Assembly (NCBI GenBank): GCA_029721435.1
Contig: CM056587.1
Coordinates: forward strand, 18,732,667 to 18,796,666
Direction: 5' to 3'
Source: Gymnothorax reevesii
Lineage: Eukaryota; Chordata; Actinopteri; Anguilliformes; Muraenidae
Length of the DNA stretch: 64,000 bases
The position numbers were made by a program, and so were the translations under genes. The notes below the pieces were generated by a model, which searched no databases, was not told where the DNA came from, and worked only from the letters and a program-made list of their open reading frames with translations. The stretch's first letter is position 1. Every line of letters begins with the position of its first letter. This document shows positions 52,704 to 63,910 of the stretch, piece by piece.

Positions 52704-53025
52704 TATATCTTTTCAAGGGACAATGCTACAGAAGTGAAACTTCTCTATATTCTACAGTAGTCATGGTACAATCTGTGTTGCAGTATAGATTAACTGCACT
52801 GTCCAAATACCTGAACAAACAGTCACTATTTCCAAAATGGATGGCAACAAAAGTGAGTACACACCCCAATTGATAATAGTCAACCAAGCAATGAAACGCG
52901 ACTTGTTCATCATGTTCATGCTTTTGTCTGTTTGACTGGGCCATATGAGGTTGTGTAACATGTTGAAGGGTTAAATTGTGGTGCTTTGGGTGCGATGCCC
53001 TCAATCTGGTCACTGGATGGTCAAC

Positions 53026-54030
53026 ATGGCACCTCATGGGAAAGAACTCTCTGAGGATCTGAAAAAGAGAATTGTTGCTCTCCACAAAGATGGTCTAAGC
53101 TACAAGAAGATCTGTGAAACCATGGAACTGAGCTACAGCACGGTAGCCAAGGTTATCCACTGTTTTCCAAGACGAGTTCTGCTCGTAACAGGCCTCGTCA
53201 GGGTCGACCGAAGAGGTTGAGTCCTCGTGCTCTGTGTCAGGTGCACAAGTTGGCTTCAGAAAACAGACGAAGGAGTGCTGGCAGCATTGCAAACAAGGTT
53301 GTAGCAGTGGGATAACAGCCTGTCAGTGCTCAGACCATACGCCATGCTCTGTGCAAAGTTGGTCTGCATGGCTGTCAGCCAAGATGGAAGCCTCTTCTGA
53401 AGAGGAAAGCCACTTCCCACAAGAAAGCCCGAAAACAGTTTGTTGAAGACAACCAGTCCAAGAACATGAACTACTAGAACCTGACAAGACCAAGATAAAC
53501 TTGTTCGGTTCAGATGGTGTCCAGCATGTGTGGCGGCACCCTGGTGAGAAGTATCAAAACAAGTGTGTACTGCCTACAGTCAAACATGGTGCTGACAGCA
53601 TCATGGTCTGGGGCTGCATGAGTGCTTCTGGTCCTGGGGAGCTGCAATTCATTAATGAAATAATGGATCCAACATGTACTGTGAGATTCTGAAGCAGAAC
53701 ATCATGCCCTCCCTTCAGAAACTGGGCCGCACGGCTGTTTTTCAACATGATAACGACCCGAAACACACCTCCAAGATGACAACTGCCTTCCTGAAGAAGC
53801 TGAAGGTGATGGTTTGGCCAAGTATGTCAGACCTGAATCCCACTGAGCACCGGTGGGGCATCCTAAAGAGGAAGGTGGAGGAGCAGCAGGTGTCCAACAT
53901 CCACCAGCTCTGTGATGTTGTCATGGAGGAGTGGAGGAACCCAGAGACAACCTGTGCAGCTCTGGTGAATTCCATGCCTCGGAGAATCAAGGCAGTGCTG
54001 GACAACAATGGCAGTCAATCTAAATATTGA
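53026..54030 (+). pseudogene. broken Tc1-like transposase
   Basis: Tc1-family DDE transposase, which in working copies cuts and reinserts the element at TA sites. The start MAPHGKELSEDLKKRIV at 53026 leads into a helix-turn-helix region (LSYKKICETM, then LSYSTVAKV). After about residue 60 the frame shifts repeatedly; later blocks are in different frames: NRRRSAG, KINLFGSDGVQHVWR, MVWGCMSASGPGELQFI, then the C-terminal piece from 53674 with VFQHDNDPKHTSK and SDLNPTEHRWGILKRKV. The catalytic residues are all still visible (D in FGSDG, D in HDNDPKH, and the third acidic site in NPTEHRWG). Length from start to stop equals about 335 codons, normal for the family, so the defects are small indels and not large deletions. 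Confidence 0.88.
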
Positions 54031-54276
54031 CACTATGGACACAATTTGGCATGTTGACAGTAAGGTGTACTCACTTTTGTTGCCACCCATTTTAGAAATA
54101 GTGACTGTTTGTTCAGTTATTTGGACAATGCAGTAAATCTACACAGCTACACATATTGTGCAATGACTACTCTAGAATATATTCAGTTTTCATTTCTGTA
54201 ACGTTGGCCCTTAAAAAGATAAACTAAATTAACAGTCGAAATGTGAAGGGTGTACTCACTTTTGTTAGATACTGTA

Positions 54277-56123
54277 GGTCGGTACATTACCTTTAATCAT
54301 TTCTTGGAATTGTACTGTCTTTTTCCATCATGAACAGTATTCCACCAGTTAAAACAAACTCTCGCTCAGGATAAGATGCCAAGTAATACATGCACCATTC
54401 ACCATGAGATGGGCATGTAAACTGCCCAGTTCAGTGAGTTTACAGTATACAGAATATAAATAAATCACTATAACTCTTTCAGCATGAAGTAACTTCACTG
54501 GTTTAGAGGATGTGCAACCCATATGCATGAAAATGAACCACTCTAATTGAGTTCTCAATTTGTATGATAGCAAAGCCATTTCAAAACAGAGGACTAAAAT
54601 AACATGGCATTTGTGTCACTGAGTATATTCCTGGGAAGAGGCCCAGCTCAGCACAGCCTCCCATTTACCATAACTAAGCAATGACCGCTGGAATAGAGCA
54701 GACTGGGTGTTTTTTTATTCTATTCATATGACCCATGATGAATCTAAACCAGATAAATGGAGATGAGGGAAAGTCCCATGGCAGTCTTTTTTATGGTTAT
54801 TTGCCTTGAATCCAAACACAAGATTTCCATAACCCTCTCAGATTTAGCATATGAGAGAACCGCAATACTTTCACATCTAAACAAATAGTCTCCAGTGTCA
54901 GTGCATACACCAACTTAGGAACTGTACTTCATATCTGCAGGTCTCAGAGATATTAAAAATTAACATCACTACTGTAACAGGATATTGCATTCTTACAATT
55001 TGGAGAATTTTTACACTTCATATCATTGCGGAGAGCAAGACATTCTTGTATGCCAAAATTTATTTGGACAAAGCCACATTGAGCTGCATGCCTTAATTCT
55101 TGGTAAAGATCCATTAATCTGATTTGAAAAGGTTTGCTTGCCTTCAAGCATAGCACCTCAAAAACGTACTGTTGAGCATTGCTAGCTTTGAATGCAGGAC
55201 AATAAACACTTTACACTACACAACAAAGATTTATTGATGAACAAAACCTCTAAAACCAAGTTTTAGATTCAGTTTGTGAAAATTAATTTCATTTTAGATC
55301 TCAATTCTGCTTTTTTCTTTACCCCATTAAATCACCCAACTTATAACGAAAACAAATACCACGAATCAACATTGATTCAAATAAAAACCCATTTTTGCTG
55401 ATGACATAAATTAAAGGCGCATTCAGGAATCATCCATGAATTACTATGGTGTAGCACAACAGTCAAAATGAGAGGGCTGTTGGATTTCAGCGAGCATGTA
55501 AAAAAGGCCCTCTACTGCCTTCACCAAAACCGGAGTAGCTAAACAATTATCTCTTGTTATACAACAAATAACCTGAATGTTACCCGACTATACTTATCAG
55601 ACACTGAATCAGAGGTAATTTGGCTAGCATATTGCTCAGTAAAAAAAAAACAAAAAAAAAAAACTACAAACTACGGTGCCACCACTTGCTGTAAATTTAG
55701 CTAACTGTTGTGCACTTCTCCAAACACTGCAGAAGCCTAAATGTTCACATTCGCTGACCAGGTAACATTAAATTATTGTTATCATCATTATCAATTAATT
55801 TAGCTAGCCAGGTCATTGACGGATTTGTTGGAGGGAAACTGTCTTAGGGCGTATTCAAATATGCAAGCGCGCATTGGGAGCGGGTTCCGTCCCGGGAGCT
55901 AATACAAAAAATGATAAATTGTTTCATTTTGATTTGTCGCGGTTGGGTTCAGACTGCCTTTTTAGCAACCGAGTCGAATTTTGTAAACAAAAGCATGCCA
56001 TGCTGCAGCCGATCATTGATTGGATGAAAATCCTGACAGGTGCATCCCTCCGAGCCTCGTGATACCATCCTATGTCCCTCCGGAGATTTCAAAGAGCAGA
56101 GAGTGCGCTGAGTGTTTACGAGA
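54277..56123. other. noncoding stretch, possible promoter of the small ORF at its right end
   Basis: The left 1.5 kb is AT-rich and featureless. From about 55.85 kb the composition becomes more balanced (GGAGCGGGTTCCGTCCCGGG and similar) directly ahead of the 56124 ATG. No TATA box is placed convincingly. Confidence 0.35.
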
Positions 56124-56387
56124 ATGGATGATTTTCGGAAGATGTGCGTGGTTCTGCTTTTAATGCTAATTTGGTTCTATCCCCGTGCCGTCGCTGACCA
56201 ACAGGATGAACAGATGTATGCGCCGAGAACCAACAACGTTTTGAATATTTTGAGGAGGAGACGACGCTATGGAAGACAACGCTTCGAAAGAAGGCATTCT
56301 GTAACGGGAGTTTTTCATCACATGATCACATTGGCCATAATAGAAGAACATAGAAGACGCCAGGTCAGGAAGGCTATTGTGTGCTAA
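56124..56387 (+). CDS. uncharacterised small secreted basic peptide candidate
   Basis: This 87-residue plus-strand ORF starts at an ATG in strong context (GAGAATGG). Residues 1-24 look like a signal peptide (charged N-terminus, then CVVLLLMLIWFY, then small residues with AVA before DQQ). The mature part is highly basic, with LRRRRRYGRQRFERRH at about residues 45-60, a run suited to proprotein-convertase cleavage. A short segment with VFHHMITLAIIEEHRRR follows. There are no cysteines in the mature part until the last codon. CAG|GTCAGG close to the end could be a donor, so the ORF may be only a first coding exon. It lies antisense to the presumed igsf3 transcription unit if the leader at 60.0 kb belongs to that gene. 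I do not recognise the family. A chance ORF is possible, but the combination of Kozak context, leader and polybasic site is unusual for noncoding AT-rich DNA. Confidence 0.4.
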   Translation: MDDFRKMCVVLLLMLIWFYPRAVADQQDEQMYAPRTNNVLNILRRRRRYGRQRFERRHSVTGVFHHMITLAIIEEHRRRQVRKAIVC

Positions 56388-58164
56388 TTCATAGAGAGAG
56401 GATCTAATGTTGGCATATAATTATGTAGTTTATACAACCAGATCAACTGTTAACGTCTGCAAATGTTTCTTGTTGCTTGTTCATGGTTGTGTAGGTTAGG
56501 CCTAACGCGAGGCTATAGGCCTGCAGTCCCGACTAGCCTATTGTGAACCTGTTTGTGGATAAAGTAGGCCTACCATTTCCTATAAACTTCAGTCCATAAC
56601 TATTAATAGTGTTTTCAGACACAGTGCTGTTGTTTCCAAGCCTATTGTCCCACGATAGTTAGCAATTAGACTATATAGAGCCACTTTAGGGTAGATATGA
56701 TACTGTTTTGTGTATGAGTTGATTTCCTCTTCTGCCCAAATAGCCAGGAGGCATCTTATCTCCTCATTTTGCCATATCAATCCCCTGTTTGTGTTTTTGC
56801 CGGCCATGTTGTCAACAACTCGTGTTGCTTGATACGGTAGCCAAGTAGTCCAAAAAGCTGTGAAACACCCTGCGGTTTCTCTGTGCCGTACCCAGATTAC
56901 AGCGCGGTTGCTTTCATACTTTTTCAACCCGGTTCGGAACTTGGATGGAATCGAGCTCAGCCCACCTCTTCAGAGCGGGCTCAACCCGCATGATTTAGCG
57001 CGCGCTCGGACTCGCTTGGTGTGTTCAGACATGCCCACACAAACCGGGACAAGGGGGAAAACAAGCTCCAACCCGATTAAAATGGGATAAAGCATGTATG
57101 TTTGAAAGCGTCCTTATTCACAACCTGAGCATGCATGTTGTTTGTCATGAAAATTAGCAAAGGGAAAATTCTAAGTCCAGTGATGCTTATCATGTTTATT
57201 CATCCACCTGTACGAAGGAAAAAAAGGCAACCTTAATGTCATTTGAAAATCCCCTATCCTTTCCACGGAAGGAATGCAGCATCGATAATATAAATGGTTT
57301 TATTCCTTCTCTGATCCCTCAGTTTTTCCATGAGTCTGATTTACGTTTTATAATTTTTTGGTCTCATCATCTCTGATGCTTGTTTTTGCCACCAGGAAAC
57401 TATATAGCTACTTGTGAAGCCGGAAATAGTGCCTTCTGGCCTTCAAAATGGTGGCTTATGGAAGAGTGTCCCGCGGGTATTTATATAAACTCTTACAGAT
57501 GGCGGATGAAAATTAAAATCTTCAAAACTGTACAAGTAGAGATCTTCAAACCAATAAACCAATATATACAGACCCACAATTGTTCTGGAATGAGGTGTGG
57601 TTGGGAACAATTTAATGTAAAATGGATAATCAGAATACGCCTTTTGCAAAAATAAAATAAATAAATAAATAAAACAATGATACTAATAATAAAAAATCTG
57701 AGGGATGCATGCAGATAAATAATGAAAAAAAAAACAGTTTAACCAAAATAAAGACATTATTTTCAAATAAATTATAGTCAAACCTGAAAAGATTAACTCT
57801 GCCTCCCTCTCAATGACAAAAAATCACAATGGTACCTTTTCATTATGATCTTTGAAAAAGTGAGATTGACTGAAATAGCTGTTTAACTTGAATGCAAAAA
57901 GCATCCAGGAATATAATAAACTGTATTTGGCAAATTATATGTAACCTGTCAAAATATGCCACTCATCATCAGATTTGCATATTGCCACTTTCAATTTAGC
58001 ATAAAATGGCGGAAAAAGTTGCACACCACCAGGCTAGCTTCAACAGATGGGAACAGATTGATAAATCTACAGAAAAAAGAAACATGTTACGTTTAATGTA
58101 TGATGCCAGGTTCCTCAGAAGGACATCTTCAGTGAACGACGAATGGTGTCCATATTTTTAACAG
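56388..58164. other. noncoding stretch
   Basis: A GC-richer patch at 56.86-57.08 kb and an AAAT repeat at 57.65-57.68 kb are the only structures seen. Confidence 0.4.
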
Positions 58165-58344
58165 CAGTGATGCCAATCGGGTGCCATGGAGGGCCAAGAA
58201 TAAGCAAGTTTCAACTGCTGATTACATTGCTTACATCAGCCACAGAGGAGGGAACTAATCAGTCAAATCAGGCAGTGTAGTGACTGGTCGGAATGAAAGC
58301 CTGCATACTCCTGGCTCTCCATGGCACACAACTGGGCACCATTG
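58165..58344. mobile_element. hAT-type MITE, relative of the 19.7 kb copy
   Basis: The left end CAGTGATGCCAATCGGGTGC and right end ACTGGGCACCATTG are imperfect inverted repeats. The interior shares ordered blocks with the 19.7 kb element (CAGCCACAGAGGAGGGAACTA, TGAAAGCCTGCATACTCC, GGCTCTCCATGGCA). No clear target duplication remains. Confidence 0.65.
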
Positions 58345-59957
58345 GTTTATTGCATGACAAAGCTGCAGTAAGCTTTGAGCTGCTTTCACTTAAGGATTTG
58401 CTTAGGGGGAGAGAGACCTTCCATTCCTTCAGATGGCAGGTGCATATCCAAGTGTGCACTGTATGTATGCATGTGTGTAGCTAAGGAACAATTTTGTAAC
58501 AGTACTGCAGTAGCCGTATTGGCCTACAATTTCTGGGATGCACCCAGGTATACTGGCAGTTTTGCTCCCAAAAATCATTTGGGGAAGTCTCTGCTTCACA
58601 CTCTGCTCTTAATTAGCAAACATACATAAATCTGCGCTCCTAAAGGCAGGGAAGGCATCAGCTCCCCTAATTGGCTTCGGAGATATATGAATGCTGAAAT
58701 GAAGACAGACGCAGCTGGCGTTTCCTCGTATGGCTGCAGTGCCTCCCCATAGTTCTCTCCTCCCCAACGTCTATCCCCAGATGAAAGTTTTACTTTCTAG
58801 AGAGGCTTCAGAAATTACGAGGAGAGCAGTTCTCAGTGCCTAATTAGCATTCATGTCTTCGTTGCATTTATTTATTTATATAAAGTAAATGTACACACGC
58901 TAAAAATATTTTTTTAAATCATCATTTGAAAAATAGCTGCACAGAACCCAAGCTACAAAACTCCACTTAGTTGAACAAGAAACTTTAATCCTGCATGGAT
59001 AAATCAAGAGGCAATCAGCTTCCACAAAGTTCCGTATAAATAAAGGAAAACTGTCCGCAGCCTCTGACTGGCCACTCTCACCTCACTGTGCATATAACAC
59101 TTCTCCTACCCTCTTTGTCCCCTAGCGCTCTCAGCACAAGCGTGATCGCACTCTTCATTCAATCAATTTAAGAGGCCAAGGTGGCATAAACACTAATGGG
59201 GTGGAACGCACCACTGATGTAAGCAGGCTGATTTAATGCAGCCTGTGGAAAAGAAAAGTTAACGCAAGCAGGCTTGCGCAGAACCAACTGTTAGCAGTTT
59301 GCTTGCAATGCATAGCAATTACTACCACTTTGCAACAGTTTTATCCAGTGTAATATAATATTGATGACAGTTTAATCTTATGCACTGTTGATATTTATTG
59401 CAATTAAATGCAATTAATTGCTGATATCAAAATTTTTTTGCATGCGTTTCGGTGCAGGTGTAAAAACAGACAGCTTGCGGTTAATCACAGGTAAGCTACG
59501 GACGCTTACAAGCGGCCTAGCGTAAATTATGTACGATTTGCCAACGAAGTATAAACAGCAAGGCTTTGAGACAAGGAGATGTGAGTGACGTCCTGAAATT
59601 AAATTCAACAGAAATAGATAGGATTTTACTCTGTGACGCCAGCTACCAGAAAATTCACTTCGACTCCATTAAGAGCGCAGACAGGTGTGAATGGTTCGCG
59701 AGAAAGCATTGCAGATCCCTTTTCAAGCCGCTGACAATCCAAGCATCCCCATTTAATTTGCGTATGGCTCCCGCACACAAAGCAGCTCCTTCTGACGGAC
59801 AGGCTGGGATTTCCAGAGCAACAGCTAGCAGCGTGCGCTAAAGATGGATGGCGCGGAAGATAATGACTTTCCTCATTCGGGACACCCAGCAGCAGAGATG
59901 CACATTTTAGCTGCCGTACAGGAGGTCTGCTGTCACCCATCCAGTCTGGCTGACCAC
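58345..59957. other. noncoding stretch between MITE and leader candidate
   Basis: Nothing recognised. I looked here for an Ig1 exon on the minus strand and found none. Confidence 0.4.
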
Positions 59958-60015
59958 CTGTAACGGCGCAGCTTCCGAAAAGCAAAGACAACATTAAAAC
60001 TTGCGGCAGATTCAT
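59958..60015 (-). CDS. candidate signal-peptide exon, possibly the igsf3 leader
   Basis: A minus-strand ATG at 60015 opens a short ORF beginning MNLPQVLMLSLLFGSCAV. This is a classic leader, with a hydrophobic core and small residues near the expected cleavage site. The start has A at -3 (GTCAGCATG). The ORF reaches ACAG|GTGGTC, a possible but weak donor, after 58 nt, leaving phase 1. That is the phase needed to join an Ig exon of igsf3, and the exon lies upstream of Ig2 on the correct strand. Against it: I find no Ig1 exon in the 25.5 kb between it and Ig2, the donor is not strong, and without alignment or transcripts a leader is not gene-specific. If the ORF is read through the donor it continues to 59626, but that continuation shows no recognisable domain. 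Confidence 0.4.
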
Positions 60016-61828
60016 GCTGACAAAAACGGGTCTCAGCTATCTCGTCAGGCATTAAACAGTTAAAGCTTGAGGTCACAAATAGTGCAATTAGAATGACAAC
60101 CAAACATTTTGACACTATTTAAACAATGGCTTCTGGTTACCAAAAAGGTTCTTGAACACCGATGTGGGATGTTTAAAAAAAATCAATAAATTCAAAAGAC
60201 GTAGTCTTCGAAAGATAAATAATGCGCTTTTTGGTTGTTTGGAAAGGTTATAGCTGCACAAATTCAATTCTCAGCGAGTTTCTCATAGTTACTGTAATGC
60301 GAGGGAATCATGGGGCAACATGAGAATTCACTGCGCAAAGTTCAAAATAAGACTTCACAGAGGAGCTCCGGAGCTTGGCTAGAATGAATAAAAATTGCAT
60401 AAATGTGCTTTTTTTTTCACTTTCTTTCAACGAAAACCAAACCAAAGACTCCCAGGTGCCCTTTCCCAGAGCCTCGCTCACATTGTTCCACGGTCTTGTT
60501 CTTCTGCACCAGTGGGTCTGGTGCTGTGTATCTGAATTAGTTGCCAGGGATCCCCTTTTGTTTACTTGGCTTATTGTCACAATGACAGCACTGGCGAAGG
60601 AGGACCCATCGATCTTAATACAGAGCCAGCTCCCAAACTACACCCTGACATTTCAGTAACATCCTGGTTATTCCAGCGGGTTAGGGTCTCTTCTCTCGCT
60701 CTCTCTCTCTCTCTCTACCTTTCCATATTAATGTGCACAACTGAAAATGAGTGCATGCATATGGATGGAAAAGTGAATGACAGCAGCTACCAGGGGATAG
60801 CCAAGAAATGTGGGGAGAAATGCCAAAGGCGAGCAGCAGCTAGAATTTCCAGCGCCGTTCTTTTCTTTGCCCTGTTTACAACAAAGACCTTTCAATTCTT
60901 CACCCGCAACAGTGAGAACAAATCAGAGATTTCAATTCCACCGAGGATTTAACTGAATCCTCTTGAGATGCGGGTGACAGAAGGGAGTTCTATCGCATTA
61001 AATGAACTGAATTTGCACAGGAGTGTGTGCATGTGCACACGAGTGCGCTTGTGTGTGAGAATACACAGAGGACACATGCGCATGAACATTTATGCCTGGA
61101 ACTGGATTTAACCTAATGTAGGTAGAGCATCATGATGTGAAAAATGAAACTGAGAAATGTTCAATTCTTTGGGCCGTATGTTGAGGGGCAGCACCAACCA
61201 TAACTCTGAAAACAGAATAAAACAGATTAATGGAAATCCATGTAGGTGCTGTAATGTCCCTGAGACTCGAGGTATTAATTTTCACAGCGTGTTATTATTG
61301 CACTGCTATTTTATACAGCATTGCCGCTACAAAGATCAATAGTGACTTGTTTAAAGCGCGGCATTGTACCCGTATCTATAATTCATAATAAGGAATATAA
61401 TGAGTTACTGTTAAGCTTGCCTTTTCCTGGAGGAGAAAAGCTACAAGCCCCTGCCAGCTGTCCTCTGAGAACGCACAGAGAAAAATCTATTCATTACCAC
61501 CACCACACATCATACACAGTCATTTCCTGCTATCCACATTATGTGAGAGTTTCCTGGAACCCACAGAAACGATTATTTGATGTCGGGTAAAGACACTCTC
61601 AGAAAAGAGGGGAAACGACGAGCAATCATAAAAATGGCAGGTTCCCTCTGAATTGGCAAATGGACATCGACCCCCATCAGTTTCTTTCCCGAGAGGTTTC
61701 CTTCACTGAGCCATCCGGCAGACGAATTCTCAAAGTGGTAAATTAACCAGACACATGCAATAAAGCTCTTTTATTACCCCCAATCCAAATCAATTACATT
61801 GTCTAGACGATATGCACTACATTAAACA
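60016..61828. other. noncoding stretch upstream of the leader candidate
   Basis: Contains a CT repeat at about 60694-60717 and a degenerate GT/CA region at 61.02-61.08 kb. If the leader exon is real, 5' untranslated exons or a promoter could lie here, but no clear element is visible. Confidence 0.35.
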
Positions 61829-62047
61829 TCATGCACACTGTAAGCATAAATTTTCTGAACATTTTTCTTTTCCGACATAAAGAAAGTAGACAGGCCCAGA
61901 CAAAAACATGACCAGAAACAAAACAGTGAAAAAAAGCCTCTTAACACGCAGGGTGACGAAGTCACCACCGTGAGTGGGTATGAGGGAGAATGCTTTAGCC
62001 AGATCAACCAGAGAGGTGCCGACATTGGAAGCCTTCATAACTTGCAC
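61829..62047 (-). other. exon-like minus-strand ORF of unknown identity
   Basis: An open frame follows a plausible acceptor (TTTTAAATTACAG, directly before TGCAAG). It reads VMKASNVGTSLVDLAKAFSL and then a run containing IPTHGGDFVTLR, which has balanced codon content unlike the surrounding intronic DNA. A possible donor (CGT|GTTAAG) lies in the middle. If the frame is read on instead, it encodes a hydrophobic stretch (LFFTVLFLVMFL) and ends at 61829. I cannot assign a family. It could be an exon of a neighbouring gene, a conserved noncoding block or chance. Confidence 0.22.
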
Positions 62048-63374
62048 TGTAATTTAAAACCATCTAATGCAATGCGACCACTCAAGCGTGGAGGACAAGC
62101 CCTCTCCGCTCTGACCTCCATATAAATGGACAATATAAAGTTTCCCCTCTGCATTACAAGGAGCCATGGGTAGCTCTGGTGATGAATCTGCTCAGTTCTC
62201 ACACGCACAGAAAAACAACTGCCTTTGAGGAGACAATCAGATGATGTTACGGAGGTTTATGGCCACAATTTTTCTCCAAGACAAACCCTACATAGGGCCT
62301 GTTGAGGCCAAAACAGGCAATAGAGAAATGGAATACAACCACACAATTTATCCTTCAAAAAAAAACTGACTGAGGTGCTCTCATCGGCCCATGAAGTTTA
62401 TTTTACCCTCCAGAGAGTTTGATATCTATTCAAACATGTTGTGAGAACAGTAAGAGGGTAACAGTAAGAGTAACTGATAAGAGTGAATGATCGCTGCAGA
62501 CAATATTGTAACGGAGCTAATAGTGAGTCACATGATATAGCAGATGAATGGGTAATTGCATCAGTAATTACTCCGCTATTAAGAAAAAATAATAGCCAGC
62601 AAGCCTTATTGAGCAGTTATCAATGCATGTTGTGACATATCTCATAAGAAGAGCCTTCACAATTATGAGGTAAGGCTAGGATAATTACCAAAAATTGGTT
62701 AATAGAGTATGTTGAGAAGTTAAAGGACCAATATAATGTCTTTCGTTATTGCAACAACTCTGGGAGAGACATGAACATCGATCAGTGTTTACTGAGAAAC
62801 CTGCTTTCATGCTTTGCCTTAATGAATTAACGTGACATTGCTATCAGTTAGGTGGCCATTCATTAAAGGTCCCTTATCATGTCTTCAGGTGCACAGCCAA
62901 TTAGCCATTACGAGCCATTTAAAAATCTGTCCTTTTGAAATCACAAGGAGGAAGAGCTCACCCTGAACAAAAGCCATCAGGAGATTGTAGCCTATATCTC
63001 TACGGCCCAGATTAACTCAAGTCAAATGTGTTTCCAGGAAAATCAAAATAGAAAAAAAAAAAGGCAAGTACAACCGCAAGTGGTAATTAACAGGGTCCAA
63101 GCAATATGAGACAATAATCAATCCTGAAAAAGAAAGACATGCATTGTATGAATTTTTTTAAACAATCTCCAGTATGTGCCACATAATTATTCATTGCTTG
63201 TCAGGCAACTTTCATGTCGATTGGTCATTGCTCAGCCTGTAAAATAGCAGCTGTTAAAGTGGCCATGTTTTTACACATTTTGCTCACTCATTGGAAGGAG
63301 TATTAAAAGCTTGGTGAGCGACACAAAAAGAAAACCTTTAACTATTTAGGTCAGTTGTTGAAGGGATATAGGCA
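62048..63374. other. noncoding stretch, right part of the window
   Basis: No gene or transposon recognised. The 62.47-62.75 kb part is rich in TAATTA/CAATTA cores and lacks simple repeats. Confidence 0.35.
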
Positions 63375-63910
63375 ATTTTGCACTGCAGCGTCGTACAGCG
63401 CCACCAACATACCAACCACTGCCAAATTTCATTGTCTTCAGCCTCTTATCCTATAGATGTATATGCTTACACCATGTGATGATTGGACATTGCATTCAGG
63501 AGTTACACTAGATTATATCAACTGAGGCCAGACTCACAAAATCCAATATTTTTCAAGACTTATAGCCCATAAAGTGCTATGGCTCTCTGTAGCACCGGCA
63601 TGAGGCCAATCAGAATACGTTTAATGCAGATTGCTCTTCCATGCATCTCAAACAATCTTCTGAAGTTTCATGACGCAACATGATAGAAGAAAGAAGGTGA
63701 CATTGCTGTAATGCGATTTGCTGAGGGCAGCTATCTTGTTTGAGCAATCACCCCGCACTAACATATATCCATTGGGACCCTTGGGCAAAATGAAGTATGC
63801 CAAATTTTAAATTGATCCGGCAGTTGGTTTTGGATTTATGACTATTTGTAGGCTATAGTGCCACCTCCGGACGGATTTACGCCAAAATTTGTACGCTTGA
63901 GTGTAATCAC
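63375..63910. repeat. dispersed repeat with GCGCCACC / GTGCCACC ends
   Basis: The block has TACAGCGCCACCAACATACC at about 63396 and CTATAGTGCCACCTCCGGAC near 63855, with ATAGCCCATAAAGTGCTATGG between. This style of sequence recurs in teleost genomes as a moderately repeated element. It is recognised by style, not by alignment, and has no coding capacity. Confidence 0.4.

Larger units (their letters stand above)
52108..54274 (+). mobile_element. full-length Tc1-like transposon with nested MITE
   Basis: The left TIR starts CAGTATCTCACAAAAGTGAG and the right TIR ends CTCACTTTTGTTAGATACTG, both flanked by TA (52106-52107 and 54275-54276). A second copy of GCAACAAAAGTGAGTACAC near 52842 and CACTTTTGTTGCCACCC near 54071 marks inner inverted repeats. 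The transposase (53026-54030) is disrupted. Removing the nested 543-bp insertion leaves about 1.6 kb, the normal Tc1 length. Confidence 0.92.

Noticed and set aside
52726..53085. 119-residue minus-strand ORF
   Set aside because: Antisense of the Tc1-like element.
59626..59957. Continuation of the leader ORF to 129 residues
   Set aside because: Beyond the possible donor the peptide shows no domain, and the phase-1 exit fits splicing better.
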